From positions 1,426,001 to 1,490,000 of the forward strand of contig CP076040.1 in the NCBI GenBank assembly GCA_014529675.2: 64,000 nt of DNA, given 5' to 3'. A model generated the notes under the pieces. The model was given only the letters and a program-made list of their open reading frames with translations. It searched no databases and was not told the DNA's origin. Below are positions 9,111-18,396 of the stretch, piece after piece; positions within the stretch are counted from its first letter, which is position 1; each line of letters opens with the position of its first letter. Origin of the DNA: Opitutia bacterium ISCC 52 (GTDB taxonomy: Bacteria; Verrucomicrobiota; Verrucomicrobiia; Opitutales; UBA2995). Both the position numbers and the translations under genes were made by a program.

Positions 9111-9584
9111 TTAATGGTTTGCTGAGGCAAGGATCGTAGGCTTCGAAAGGGCGATAGCCGCATAGTTCTTGGAATCCTTTGTTTTCTTTACGACTCGAAC
9201 AGGAAGGGAGACCTTCACATCGATTAGGTTTCCGTTTTGATCCTGCGCTGGCTCAAATCGCCAGTGTGGTAAAACTCTATGCATCGCAGCCTCGAGGCTT
9301 CTGAAATCATTCACTTGTGGACTAAACGCCCCTTTGATGATGTCGTAGGGGCGACCAGCGGTTCCAATTCTTAAAATCAGTTCGGCTTCTTGCCCTAAGG
9401 ACCGCCTGCTTATTCGTGGTGAGACTGCTTTCGACACGGTTGGCGTTGAAATTTCTTCTACCTGGAAGGTCGGGAGATCATGGCTTTTCTCAGCGCTGTT
9501 AAGTTTATTTTCATCTGTTGCGAAAACGCTTTGAGAAAATAAAATGGAGGACACGAGGGTGGTTATTAGGATGTGTTTTTTCAT
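9111..9584 (-). CDS. Secreted protein with TonB C-terminal-like domain
   Basis: A 157-residue protein with a signal peptide (MKKHILITTLVSSILFSQSVFA). The rest matches the pattern of a TonB C-terminal or energy-transducer-like domain: SLGQEAELILRIGTAGRPYDI, then HWRFEPAQDQNGNLIDVKVSLPVRV, the typical WxFxPxxxxGxxVxxxxxxPVxF layout. It lacks the usual membrane anchor and proline-rich span, so it is probably a soluble periplasmic protein rather than a working TonB. It is a single-gene transcript with its own terminator and a candidate ECF-type promoter. Confidence 0.65.
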   Translation of the reverse strand: MKKHILITTLVSSILFSQSVFATDENKLNSAEKSHDLPTFQVEEISTPTVSKAVSPRISRRSLGQEAELILRIGTAGRPYDIIKGAFSPQVNDFRSLEAAMHRVLPHWRFEPAQDQNGNLIDVKVSLPVRVVKKTKDSKNYAAIALSKPTILASANH

Positions 9585-9658
9585 GTTTTTAATTCCGTTA
9601 TTTTTGAGTAACCCGAGAGACTTACGACGAGTCGCAAAAATCTTTCGGTTTTTTCAAA

Positions 9659-9690
9659 TTAGTGGCGGAATTCTGGAAATATTACACCCT
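9659..9690 (-). promoter_or_regulatory. Putative ECF-type promoter, copy 2
   Basis: On the minus strand AGGGTGTAATA (9690-9680), 15 bases, then CACTAA (9664-9659), about 75 bases before the ATG at 9584. The blocks and spacing are identical to those upstream of the gene at 8954, while the intervening bases differ, as expected for a promoter. Confidence 0.5.
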
Positions 9691-9715
9691 AACGAGGATT
9701 TTTTTAAGATCGAGG

Positions 9716-10819
9716 CTATCGAGACCTCAGAGCTTTACGGATAATCGGTTCGAATACATCTGCCTGACGCATGAAACCTAAGTCGTTCGGGTGGGAGGCA
9801 TCTGTGGCACCTTCGCCATCCAGTCCCAGGAGCTTATCGCCCGGGATATAAAATAGCTTTTTCACGCCCTCTTTTTTAAGCGCTTTATAAGCTCGCTTAA
9901 GTGCCTCATGATTTTTGTCGTGATGCATATTTCTCGCATGAAGTATCCAGGAGTTTGTGTTCCTGCGGTCTTCAACTAGAATGATGGGAGTATCGGGACG
10001 TGCTTCTCTAAGCTGTTTTACGAGAGGTATACAACGTTCATCGATCTGCTCTGCCCTGAGATTTGGATTACAGTCGATTACATAAACGGCTGGATCGATC
10101 CGGGTTAGGTTAGCTCCGACTTCTGCTTCCATGCGTCCATTACCAGAAAAACCAAGATTTATGACCGGACGATCAAAGCGTCGGCCAAGGATAGCCGTGT
10201 GAACCATGCCCGGGCGAGAGGCGCAGGCGCCGTGGGTGATGGATGTGCCGTAAAAGACAATCGGTTTAGCCTTACGCGGTGAAAGGCCGTTAAATAATGC
10301 TCCTTTAGGGACGCCTATTTTTAGGCTATTTACTCCATTGAGCAGGGGGAGATAAGCCGCAAACTCACGCTTATCGGGCGACATCTCTTTTATGATATTA
10401 GTTAGGACATCCTGAGAGTCGGGCATGGTTACTTCTACCCAGCGCCACTTTCCTTTTTTATCCCGGGCATATAGATCGAGCCCGCTCACTCCAGTGGCGG
10501 GCATGTGTGGCATGGCGAGGTCTTCATCCAATAGTGTGTAGTCGACCCAGATTTCAGTAGCGTCGGTTTCGAAGCGAGCCATCATGCCCGTGCTGTCTCG
10601 GCTTAAATCCCAGACTTTCTCACGAACCTCCGATTCGGCAGAGGCGGGTAAGCGATCGAACCAACGAGCACGAGGTTCATTTTCCCATGCACGGCCTTCT
10701 ACGCCCCATTCAGTGACGTCATACCAATCAAGTTCGATTGGGATAGTTTCGCCTATAGGTTGAGCAAAGGAAAGTGAACTGAAAGTTATTACTAGTATTA
10801 TAATGAAAATGAATCGCAT
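9716..10819 (-). CDS. Secreted SGNH/GDSL hydrolase with N-terminal GxDLY domain
   Basis: A 367-residue esterase-like enzyme with a signal peptide (cleavage near SFA-QP, residue 19). The N-terminal beta-sandwich carries the GLDLY signature (113-117) of the GxDLY domain; the SGNH domain starts with FYGTSITHG, nucleophile Ser193, and ends with DASHPND (Asp340, His343). The Gly/Asn oxyanion blocks are INLGFSGNGR and DCNPN. Relatives deacetylate or de-esterify polysaccharides outside the cell, fitting a glycan-degradation region. It lies 15 bases downstream of the double-propeller protein and is probably co-transcribed with it. Confidence 0.85.
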   Translation of the reverse strand: MRFIFIIILVITFSSLSFAQPIGETIPIELDWYDVTEWGVEGRAWENEPRARWFDRLPASAESEVREKVWDLSRDSTGMMARFETDATEIWVDYTLLDEDLAMPHMPATGVSGLDLYARDKKGKWRWVEVTMPDSQDVLTNIIKEMSPDKREFAAYLPLLNGVNSLKIGVPKGALFNGLSPRKAKPIVFYGTSITHGACASRPGMVHTAILGRRFDRPVINLGFSGNGRMEAEVGANLTRIDPAVYVIDCNPNLRAEQIDERCIPLVKQLREARPDTPIILVEDRRNTNSWILHARNMHHDKNHEALKRAYKALKKEGVKKLFYIPGDKLLGLDGEGATDASHPNDLGFMRQADVFEPIIRKALRSR

Positions 10820-10834
10820 TCGTGTAGGGAGTTT

Positions 10835-13423
10835 TTAGTTGTTTGAAGAAGAGAAGTTTAACGAATACAGATCTGCATCCTTCAGCGAGATTCTGAGGCG
10901 CACAGGTTTACCAGCGAGTTTGTTTAAGGATGAATCACTATCCCACTCAATGGTGCGATCAAGTTCATCCCCAAAAACAGGAACAGACTGATCGAGTGTG
11001 AATCCAGGGATGGCTTTTCCGTACTCATCTTGGATTTCTACGCGAACTTCTCCGGCAGCAGAGCTAGCATAATTAATGGAAAGCCTATCTCCTTCGAAAG
11101 TAAATAATCGGGTGATCGCTTCGCCGCCTTCGTAAGGAGCGGAGAGGGATGCAAAACCATCGAGGCGTAAAGTATAGCGTGTTAGGTGTGAACTATCCTG
11201 CCCGTAGTGAGACATCCGGTACATAAACAATTCTCGTTCGTTGCCCTGGATGACACCGAGCGCAGGAGTGTTATCGCGAGCTACCCAGTCCTGGAGTGTT
11301 TTACCAGGACGTATGAAAGCTTCCATAAAGGTTCGATCGTAGCGGTGTCCACCGCGGGTGGTCATGAATATCGAGTCGCTGGAGGCTTTGCCATAGTCGG
11401 GATTGTCGACCAGCTTTTGGGACTGGCTCTTGCTTACAGCTGCTTTTTCAGGGAAGAATCGTTTGGCTAGAGCGATGTAGATGTGCGGTGCACGTTCGTA
11501 AGGGTGTGTTCCATTTGTATACAAATGCTCTTGGGCTGTACCGCCGTATGTCATTTCAACTCGAGGTCCCCAATTGATGAAATCCTTCGAAGTTGTTCGT
11601 GCAATCGTACGGAAACCAGAATACTCGGTTCCTGTCCAGGTTCGGAAATAACAAACGTATAGTTGCTCACTTTCTGACCAGAAAGCCACATTATGGGAAT
11701 CGAACATGCCATCGGTAAAAAAGAAGTCGTCGCTGTTTCGTTTCCAGCGTATTCCATCTGCGGATACGAAGGAAACAAGTCCATGTTTCTTATCGCTGGC
11801 AATCGCCTTATATCGCTCTGATTGTGGTATTCCAGATCGTGTGTCGAGGAAAGGGCTGAAGTTGTGACACCAGACCTCTTTCTCCTTCAGGATGACATTG
11901 TTATTCTTGGAGCCCATTAATTCAATGAGTCCCAGGTTTGGCTTGGTCCAGTTTATGCCATCCTTGGATTCGGCATAACAGGTCACGGCTCCGAATTCAT
12001 CACCGACTCCCGGAAGTCCTCGGTAATACATGCGCCAGATATCTCCATCCTTGATGATAGTCGGGTAGGCCGACCAATTTCCCTCCCAGGGCTTGTCGAA
12101 GGGCAGGGCGATGCCTTCCCGTTTTGGCTGGTGGAGTTGTTGACTCGCATTGTGGAGCTCATCGATTAAGAACTGATCGACAAAGAGTTCACGTCGCGAA
12201 CCGATGTCTACTACATCCGCTCGTCCTCCATCTCTGGTTGGTAAGTTCCAAATCGTTCCCAGGATTCCTGGTTTCTTTCGGTTGGGGTGAGGTGGTCCAG
12301 GTTCCAATATAGTGTCAGGAGCTACGTTGGGTTGGTAGTAAACAGAGAGGATCCTACCTGGTGACAGCTCGATTGATACCGGGTAACCCAAGTCTTTATT
12401 TAAGGCATCATCTCTCAGAATGTATTCATCGTCCAAACTCCAGTTGATTCCATCCTCACTAACTGCGGCCCGTTGTCCATAGGGAGGGCGGCGATGGCCA
12501 TAGGTCACCATGACGCGGTCGTCTGATAGCAGGGTGAGGTGTGGTGGAAAACCCCAGAGTGGAGTTTCATAGGGTTTTGCCCAGGTCTTACCATTATCAT
12601 CCGAATAACTTCCCCATAGTTTACAGAGTGGCGATTGGTCGTTGTAGGGTTTGGCCGTTGCACGCGTCATGAGGATGATGCGTCCACTCGGCAATTGAAG
12701 TATGTGCGGTTCTCCAAAACGAATTTTATCCGACACTTCCGGCGGAGCTTGAAGTGTCGCGATGTGATCCCAGGGAGTTTCTGGATTGGGAGTCGTGTAT
12801 ATTGCCAATTTCTCTGGATGCTCTCTATAAGATGCCACGAGTAGTGAGCCATTTTCTAACTGCAAACCTCCGTGGATCGAATCAGTGCCGTGCTCCGGAT
12901 CAGACCAAGTATAACCATTGTCCGAAGAAATAGTCTGAAAGGCACGATGAAGATGAGTCGCGTTTTTATATTCCTCCTTGTTGACGTAACCCTGCCACCG
13001 CTCGAGAAGCTCTCTTGGGTAGTTTCCTTCGTTCATTTCAGTATAAGTCGTTTCCGGAAATCGAACGGAACGCAGATGTGTGAGTAGACGACCGTCCCGT
13101 AGGACGGTGATGCCCGACTCCCGGTCGTCGACGATCGTATCAAATATGATGGTAGGGGGTGACCAGGTTTCGCCATTGTCGGTTGAGCGAACCATTAGGA
13201 TTTCACCATTGGGCCCCATGTGTTCGTCCGTCCGCGTGAAGAGAATCAGAAGGTCACCGTTTTCCGCTCGGGCTATTGCCGGCCATGCAGAATAGGCGTC
13301 CCGCTTTTCGTAGATGCTTATATGTTTCTCGATCTCAGGATAGTTGGAAGCGGAGGCTGTGAAATGGCTGCCAAGCAAAGCTATGAAAAGGGAAGAGGAG
13401 AGTAAACGCACAATGGTATTCAT
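10835..13423 (-). CDS. Secreted two-propeller fusion: sialidase/BNR plus GH32/43-like propeller
   Basis: An 862-residue protein if started at the ATG at 13423, which gives a signal peptide ending near FTASA; the frame extends 13 codons upstream without support. Residues 25-400 form an exo-sialidase-like propeller with Asp boxes (STDNGETW, SSDNGYTW, YSDDNGKTW). After a linker near 400-420 a second five-bladed-type propeller begins (RRELFVDQFLIDEL) with GH32/43-like blocks (WSAYPTIIKDGDIWRMYYRG, ESKDGINWTKP). The pairing suggests two activities, or catalysis plus binding, on one complex glycan. It is the first gene of an operon with the SGNH hydrolase. The substrate is unknown. Confidence 0.8.
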   Translation of the reverse strand: MNTIVRLLSSSLFIALLGSHFTASASNYPEIEKHISIYEKRDAYSAWPAIARAENGDLLILFTRTDEHMGPNGEILMVRSTDNGETWSPPTIIFDTIVDDRESGITVLRDGRLLTHLRSVRFPETTYTEMNEGNYPRELLERWQGYVNKEEYKNATHLHRAFQTISSDNGYTWSDPEHGTDSIHGGLQLENGSLLVASYREHPEKLAIYTTPNPETPWDHIATLQAPPEVSDKIRFGEPHILQLPSGRIILMTRATAKPYNDQSPLCKLWGSYSDDNGKTWAKPYETPLWGFPPHLTLLSDDRVMVTYGHRRPPYGQRAAVSEDGINWSLDDEYILRDDALNKDLGYPVSIELSPGRILSVYYQPNVAPDTILEPGPPHPNRKKPGILGTIWNLPTRDGGRADVVDIGSRRELFVDQFLIDELHNASQQLHQPKREGIALPFDKPWEGNWSAYPTIIKDGDIWRMYYRGLPGVGDEFGAVTCYAESKDGINWTKPNLGLIELMGSKNNNVILKEKEVWCHNFSPFLDTRSGIPQSERYKAIASDKKHGLVSFVSADGIRWKRNSDDFFFTDGMFDSHNVAFWSESEQLYVCYFRTWTGTEYSGFRTIARTTSKDFINWGPRVEMTYGGTAQEHLYTNGTHPYERAPHIYIALAKRFFPEKAAVSKSQSQKLVDNPDYGKASSDSIFMTTRGGHRYDRTFMEAFIRPGKTLQDWVARDNTPALGVIQGNERELFMYRMSHYGQDSSHLTRYTLRLDGFASLSAPYEGGEAITRLFTFEGDRLSINYASSAAGEVRVEIQDEYGKAIPGFTLDQSVPVFGDELDRTIEWDSDSSLNKLAGKPVRLRISLKDADLYSLNFSSSNN

Positions 13424-13745
13424 TCTAATGAGATTAGTTGAGAGACCCGCCAACACAATCAAGGACGCGGTTTACAATACAAAATAATCCAAATGTAGCG
13501 AATGGATCCGTTGGTGAACTATTCGCTTTTGAGGTAGACCCGTTTCTCCCTGCTCGCTTTTCGTCCAAATTGAGCGCGCCGTATCTAAGCGATTACCAAC
13601 GCTCAAGTCTCCCATAGGAGGTTCCAAATCCGCAATTGTGAGCAGGTCTACTGTCATACTATTCAAAGCTTCTCAGCTTCAGGTGTAAGTCAAACCTTGG
13701 AATCCATCCACAGTCTTTGCTTCGTATTTAAAGTAAAGATTTGGC
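13424..13745. other. Intergenic stretch without a recognisable gene
   Basis: The 322 bases between the double-propeller start and the PhyH stop hold only short, unconvincing frames. The base pattern around 13500-13660 is mildly coding-like on the minus strand (64 codons open) but matches nothing I know. It may hold the promoter of the downstream double-propeller operon. No hairpin or repeat stands out. Confidence 0.4.
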
Positions 13746-14639
13746 TTAGAAATTTTCAGGAACGGCAGCCATGCAAGAGGCCGGTGTTCCATCTGCTTCC
13801 TTGAAGACTTTGAAATATTCTTCGGTGGAGATCACCGAATTCTGCGAACTTCGGTAGTGATATTGTAGTGCCCGTCTGCGCTCCGAGGAATTGTTTACCG
13901 GTGTTTGGTGGGGGAGATTGCTATGGAACAACAGCATGCCACCTGCCTTGAGCTCGATAGGCAGAGCCTCAGTTCGATCAAACCGATCAGGAAGGATTTC
14001 GCAGTCGAAAGTATGATGGTGTTTGAGTGGCCCTAAGCGATGTCCTTTGGCCAGCACATGCATGCATCCATTTTCAGCGCTCGCGTCATCCAAGGCTATC
14101 CAGACACCAACTACCTGATCTAGGCTTTCAACACAGAAGTAAGCGTTGTCCTGGTGCCAGGGTTTTTCCACGCCACCATTGGCTGGTTTTACTAGGGCCA
14201 TCGATTGGTAAAGTTCTAGTGCATTTCCTAGAACACTTTTAACGGTCCCCATGACTTTCGGATGAGACGTGTAAAGCGATTTAAACAGTACTGATTCATC
14301 CTGAAAGTGAGCTGTCTTTCTGACCTTCTGTTCTACTTCTTCGACATTATTAGGATCGGGGTCGAATCCTGGTTCCAATAGTACCCAGCAAGGACTGGTC
14401 TTCGATTTAAAGGAAGCACCTGAATAGTTAGTCTTCTCTTTGGATGCCGGGTTAAATTCGGCTACATCCTCATTGAAAGCGTAACTGAGAAATAGAGTAC
14501 GTAAGTCTTCACGGGCTTGTTCAACTTCTTCTGGGCTCAGTGCATTCTCAAATGCCAAGTATCCGGTCTCCCAGTACTCATTTAGCTGTTCCTCGCTAAG
14601 TGCTGTTGGGCAGTCAGGGTATGTGGGACTGTTTTTCAT
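13746..14639 (-). CDS. Phytanoyl-CoA dioxygenase (PhyH) family Fe(II)/2-oxoglutarate oxygenase
   Basis: A 297-residue protein from the ATG at 14639; a longer frame would run into the 3' end of the redoxin gene. The iron triad is His162-x-Asp164 (KPWHQDNAYF) and the histidine of SNLPHQTP near residue 241, followed by the 2-oxoglutarate arginine in RRRALQYHY. PhyH enzymes hydroxylate small molecules such as lipids, ectoine or natural products in the cytosol; many PVC genomes hold several of unknown substrate. It starts 74 bases after the redoxin stop on the same strand. Confidence 0.85.
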   Translation of the reverse strand: MKNSPTYPDCPTALSEEQLNEYWETGYLAFENALSPEEVEQAREDLRTLFLSYAFNEDVAEFNPASKEKTNYSGASFKSKTSPCWVLLEPGFDPDPNNVEEVEQKVRKTAHFQDESVLFKSLYTSHPKVMGTVKSVLGNALELYQSMALVKPANGGVEKPWHQDNAYFCVESLDQVVGVWIALDDASAENGCMHVLAKGHRLGPLKHHHTFDCEILPDRFDRTEALPIELKAGGMLLFHSNLPHQTPVNNSSERRRALQYHYRSSQNSVISTEEYFKVFKEADGTPASCMAAVPENF

Positions 14640-14712
14640 GGCTGGGGAGCCTTTGGATTCGAGTCCTATTTGTCCAAACTTGTGAATGCTTTCCGTAAGA
14701 CAGGTTGAACTT

Positions 14713-15276
14713 CTAGCTCCCCATCTTTTTTGCAGCTTCCACAATTGCCTCGATGGTTGGGCGTTCGCGGAAGTTTTCTTCGCGGAGCTTGGCGGTAATG
14801 GTGCCTTCCTTATTTACCAGAAAAATGGTGGGGTGAGGAATACCTTCCGCTCGTCCGGCGCGCACCTTGGTATTGCGGATCTTGTAAGCATCGATCGCGG
14901 TGCTACTGGGATCTGAGAGCATGGTGAACCCAATGGATTTCTCTTTGGAAAAGCGTTCGATCACATTGACGGAGTCGTAGCTTATGCCGACCAGGGTTAT
15001 TCCGGCTGCTTCCAGAGCCGCTCGATTTTCTTCGAGACCGACCACCTGATTTTTACAATAAGGGCACCAGTCAGCAGAGCGTTAGAACACCAGGGCCAGA
15101 TTGCCATGTTCGGCGGTGAGATCCGCCAGGGATACTTTGTTGCCGGCTTGGCCATTGAGGTTGAATGGAGCTGCTTGATCGCCAACCGCGAAGCCAACTT
15201 CATCGGCCTGTAAATGACCAGCAAAGCCCAGTGTAGATATAAAAAGGATAATTTTGAGGAATGTTTGCGTTTTCAT
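14713..15276 (-). pseudogene. Exported thioredoxin-fold redoxin (AhpC/TSA-like) interrupted by in-frame TAA
   Basis: The signal peptide (MKTQTFLKIILF... HLQA) is followed by a peroxiredoxin-like domain: VGDQAAPFNLNG, VSLADL, LALVF. A TAA (15082-15084) stands at codon 65, directly before RSADWCPYC, so the CxxC active site (residues 71-74) lies behind the stop. The frame continues unbroken to AKKMGS at 14713 with normal redoxin features (GISYDS, FTMLSDP, HPTIFLVNKEG). Relatives have Tyr or Phe at the stop position, so one base change from TAT/TAC explains it. Total length would be 187 residues. Reinitiation at the GTG at 15045 would start after the active site and make no useful protein. Confidence 0.85.
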
Positions 15277-15421
15277 AATAAGTGATTCGGTTTAATCTAC
15301 TAGGCAGAACTGTTAGGACGCAGTAATTAAATGCGTATTCCTGACAATACCGTACTGATGCGCCCATACTACCGTACTAGTCCGAATATCCAGTCGATGG
15401 GTGGTCTGTTAGGATGGGGCC

Positions 15422-16075
15422 ATGAAAACACAAATATCTAACCCATCTATTGTTTCTAACATCTCTCGATTAAATAACACGCACATCGAAGAGGCGGCAG
15501 CGGTTCTGCGAGAAGCCTTTGCGGAATACCCGATCACTCAATACATGTTTGAGGGAACTGACGACGGTCCTGACCGATTTGGCGTGATGTTTAAGTATCT
15601 CATTCAATCACGGCTGGTTCAGAAATCTCCTGTCCTGGGCTACCGAATCGATGGTGAGCTGGTCTGTGTCGCCGTTCTAAGTGAACCTGGCGAGGGATAC
15701 ACTACTCCCGAGCTCGATGCTATGTGGGACCATGCATCTGGAGTCATGGGTGACGTAGCTATGGAACGATTTAACAAATATGGTGATATTTGCGATGAGA
15801 CCATTCCTTCTGGACCCTACCACTACTTGGGTATTTTAGGCGTTTTGCCAAAATGTCAGGGACAAGGCATCGGTCGCCGGTTGTTAGAAGTCGTTTTATA
15901 AGAAGTGGGAAGTCACCCCGAATCGCGAGGTGTATGCCTCAATACGGAGACTAAACGAAATCTACCTTTCTACAACCGATCTGGCTTCAATGTTTTCAAA
16001 AATACACCAGTCGATAACATTCACACTTGGGGCATGGTCTGGGAAAAGGATTTGGATATGGCCAGACTCAGATAG
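15422..16075 (+). pseudogene. GNAT-family N-acetyltransferase interrupted by in-frame TAA
   Basis: A GCN5-related acetyltransferase. Motif A, with the acetyl-CoA loop GQGIGRRL, is intact, but a TAA (15899-15901, codon 160) follows at LLEVVL. The frame continues in register with typical motif B sequence: EVGSHPESRGVCLNTET, NLPFYNRSGF, then TWGMVWEKD, ending at a TAG at 16073-16075. Full length would be 217 residues. A glutamate or lysine codon at the stop would fit the family. The truncated product lacks the C-terminal fold needed to complete the CoA site. Confidence 0.85.
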
Positions 16076-16125
16076 ACTTGCCAGCGGGTTGTCGGTTCTT
16101 AATGCTGGTGGGCGATTTTCAATCT

Positions 16126-16911
16126 ATGAAGACAACTACCCAAAGATTAATCGTACCGACAGCGCTTTATCTCATCCTTTGTCTCCTTACGAATACCGCA
16201 ACGGCTCAGGAGAACTGGAAGGAGCTCTATTTCCCGATTGAGGATACCGAGATTCCTTATCGATTGATGACGCCTTATGGTTTCGATGAGAGGGAAAGCT
16301 ATCCGGTAATCGTATCATTGCATGGTGGCGGCGGACGTGGCACGGACAACCAAAAGCAATTGAAGGTATGGAACCAACAGTTGGCCGACGAACAGCGACG
16401 GAAGGACTTTCCTTGTTATGTGGTAGCCCCTCAATCAACCGAATTGTGGAATGAAAATCATCTGAATAAAATCAAAGCTATTATCGCCGATCTACCTTCG
16501 GCTGATAGCAAACGGATTTACGTGATGGGGCACTCAATGGGCGGGCACGGAATAAATATTCTTTTGCAAGTGGATCCCCATTACTTTGCTGCCGCGGCTC
16601 CTTCGGCCGGAACAGGTCGGACCGATGACAATGATTTCATCGAAGCTAAAATCATTAAAGATATCCCCGTTTGGGCATTTCATGGTGATAAGGATACGGT
16701 GTGTCCCTACGGGCCTCAGCAGAAATTATTTGCTGAGATGCAAGCCCTTGGCGGAAATATGAAGCTCAGCACGTTTTCTGGAGACGGTCACGGCATCTCT
16801 GGTAAATTTATCACTGGAGCCGATAATGGTACCACCCAAAGTGCGAGTGACCGCTGCGATCCTGAGGCTGATTTTATGACCTGGTTATTTAGTCACTCGT
16901 TGGATCACTAA
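16126..16911 (+). CDS. Secreted alpha/beta-hydrolase esterase (PHB depolymerase/LpqC-like)
   Basis: The ATG at 16126 gives 261 residues with a signal peptide ending ATAQ-EN; the frame upstream overlaps the GNAT gene and has no signal. Features are an oxyanion loop HGGGGRG, the nucleophile elbow GHSMGGHG (Ser137), an acid in HGDKDTVCP and a histidine in GDGHGIS. The layout matches esterases of the feruloyl/acetyl-xylan or PHB-depolymerase-like group that act on polysaccharide side chains. Its 3' end overlaps the facing sulfatase gene by 23 bases. Confidence 0.85.
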   Translation: MKTTTQRLIVPTALYLILCLLTNTATAQENWKELYFPIEDTEIPYRLMTPYGFDERESYPVIVSLHGGGGRGTDNQKQLKVWNQQLADEQRRKDFPCYVVAPQSTELWNENHLNKIKAIIADLPSADSKRIYVMGHSMGGHGINILLQVDPHYFAAAAPSAGTGRTDDNDFIEAKIIKDIPVWAFHGDKDTVCPYGPQQKLFAEMQALGGNMKLSTFSGDGHGISGKFITGADNGTTQSASDRCDPEADFMTWLFSHSLDH

Positions 16912-18253
16912 TCTGGTTGGCTTCCCAGGTCTGAACCAATTTAGCGAGTATCTCTGGGTGCTGTTTGCTCAGGTCCTTGGTTTCGCTGACATCATCGGTA
17001 AGATTGAATAATTCGTCTTCGTTGTTCTCGCGCACGAGTTTCCAATCACCCATGCGCAAGGCCTTGGTGAAGAACAGAAACTCGTGCTGCTCTTGTGGGC
17101 CTTTTTGAAACAGGGAAGGGAGCATGGAAATCCCACTGGTAGGAATGGTCGCTGGTTTTCCGGCTAGTTCGGTAAATGTTGGCAACATATCTGGAAAGTA
17201 GGAGATGTGATCCGAAGTTGAACCGGGCTGAATTTTTCCGGGCCATCGTGCAATCATGGGCACGCGCAATCCGCCCTCGTAATGGGTGAATTTGGTTTCG
17301 CGGTAAGGACCGTTTCCATCAAAGAACTCAACATCGTTTCCGCCCTTGCTTGGTAGGACACCGTTGTCGCTGGAAAATATGACCAGGGTATTGTCGTCCA
17401 GTCCGAGCTCTTTCAATCGCTGCATTATGGTACCGATATCCCGATCCATGCGCGTAATCATTGCCGCACGTGTCGACAGGGGTGCATCGACCGCAGCATA
17501 GCCCCATCCGTCGTAGAAGTTACCTTTAGCGGGAGGTGCCGGTTTCTCCGGCCATTGGCCTAAATACTCGTTCAGCGAATCTTCGGGAACGACAAACTCC
17601 AAGTGAGGAATGGTGTAGGGTAGATAGAGAAAGAAGGGTTGCTCCTGATTCTCATCTATGAATCGCAAAGCGTTGTTCGTAAATTCGTCGTGTATATACA
17701 CGCCCTTGCTGATGTCTCCGTAGTGGCCGTCTTTGCGCAGCCCTCGATTTTCCGGAATCTCAATTTGCTCTGTGTTTTTCCAGATGCGTTCAGGATAGTA
17801 GTAATGAGCGTAGGTCTGGTCGACAAAGCCGTACCAATCATCAACCCCCTGAGCATTTGGGTCAGTGCCCAGGCCCCATTTTCCAAAGGCACCGGTGGTG
17901 TAACCCGCTTGCTGCATCAGTCTTGGCAAGGTCTGTGTATTGGGCTGGAGCCTTTGCTTCTGGCTGTAGGTATCGGAATTGCCGATATGCAAACCGGTAA
18001 TCAAAGTGAAGCGGGCCGGCGCGCAAATGGCGGCTCCCGAGTAGTGCTGGGTAAAGCGCATACCTTCCAGGGCCAGGCGATCGATAAAAGGCGTTTTGAT
18101 TTTCGTTTGCCCATAACAACCGACTTCTCCAATACCTAAATCGTCTGCCAGGATATAGATGATATTAGGTCGCTTGGCTTCGTCTTTGGTCGGTGAGCAA
18201 GCGACAAACAGGAGTGTGAACAGGGAGAATAGGGGCAATAAAATATGCTTCAT
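16889..18253 (-). CDS. Sulfatase, predicted lipoprotein (FGly motif CAPAR)
   Basis: A 454-residue type I sulfatase. A lipobox-like FVAC (Cys19) follows the hydrophobic start, so it is probably lipid-anchored in the envelope. The metal pair is ADDLG, the formylglycine cysteine is Cys77 in CAPAR, GKWGLG replaces the common GKWHLG, and the SSDNG metal site is present. The C-terminal WKLVRENNEDELFNL block is the usual substrate-side subdomain. It needs formylglycine maturation; no maturation enzyme is in the window. First of a run of five sulfatase genes in mixed orientation. Confidence 0.92.
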   Translation of the reverse strand: MKHILLPLFSLFTLLFVACSPTKDEAKRPNIIYILADDLGIGEVGCYGQTKIKTPFIDRLALEGMRFTQHYSGAAICAPARFTLITGLHIGNSDTYSQKQRLQPNTQTLPRLMQQAGYTTGAFGKWGLGTDPNAQGVDDWYGFVDQTYAHYYYPERIWKNTEQIEIPENRGLRKDGHYGDISKGVYIHDEFTNNALRFIDENQEQPFFLYLPYTIPHLEFVVPEDSLNEYLGQWPEKPAPPAKGNFYDGWGYAAVDAPLSTRAAMITRMDRDIGTIMQRLKELGLDDNTLVIFSSDNGVLPSKGGNDVEFFDGNGPYRETKFTHYEGGLRVPMIARWPGKIQPGSTSDHISYFPDMLPTFTELAGKPATIPTSGISMLPSLFQKGPQEQHEFLFFTKALRMGDWKLVRENNEDELFNLTDDVSETKDLSKQHPEILAKLVQTWEANQISDPTSD

Positions 18254-18396
18254 TGAGGAGATGCTTTAGACCCCGCGCGAACTTCCTTCAATAGGAAATC
18301 TGTAAGTCCAATGTATATGGGCAATATAGGAGTAGATAGTCCTCATTGGTGAAAACGCATTGCATTCTCGTAGTTAGCCGTTGTTTCCTCTCAGCA

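Noticed and set aside
9111-9584. A functional TonB energy transducer
   Set aside because: It has a cleavable signal instead of a membrane anchor and lacks a proline-rich span, ExbB/ExbD and a receptor nearby.
13472-13666. 64-codon minus-strand frame upstream of the double-propeller gene
   Set aside because: Mildly coding-like but no recognisable family, no convincing start, and no match to neighbours; left as intergenic.
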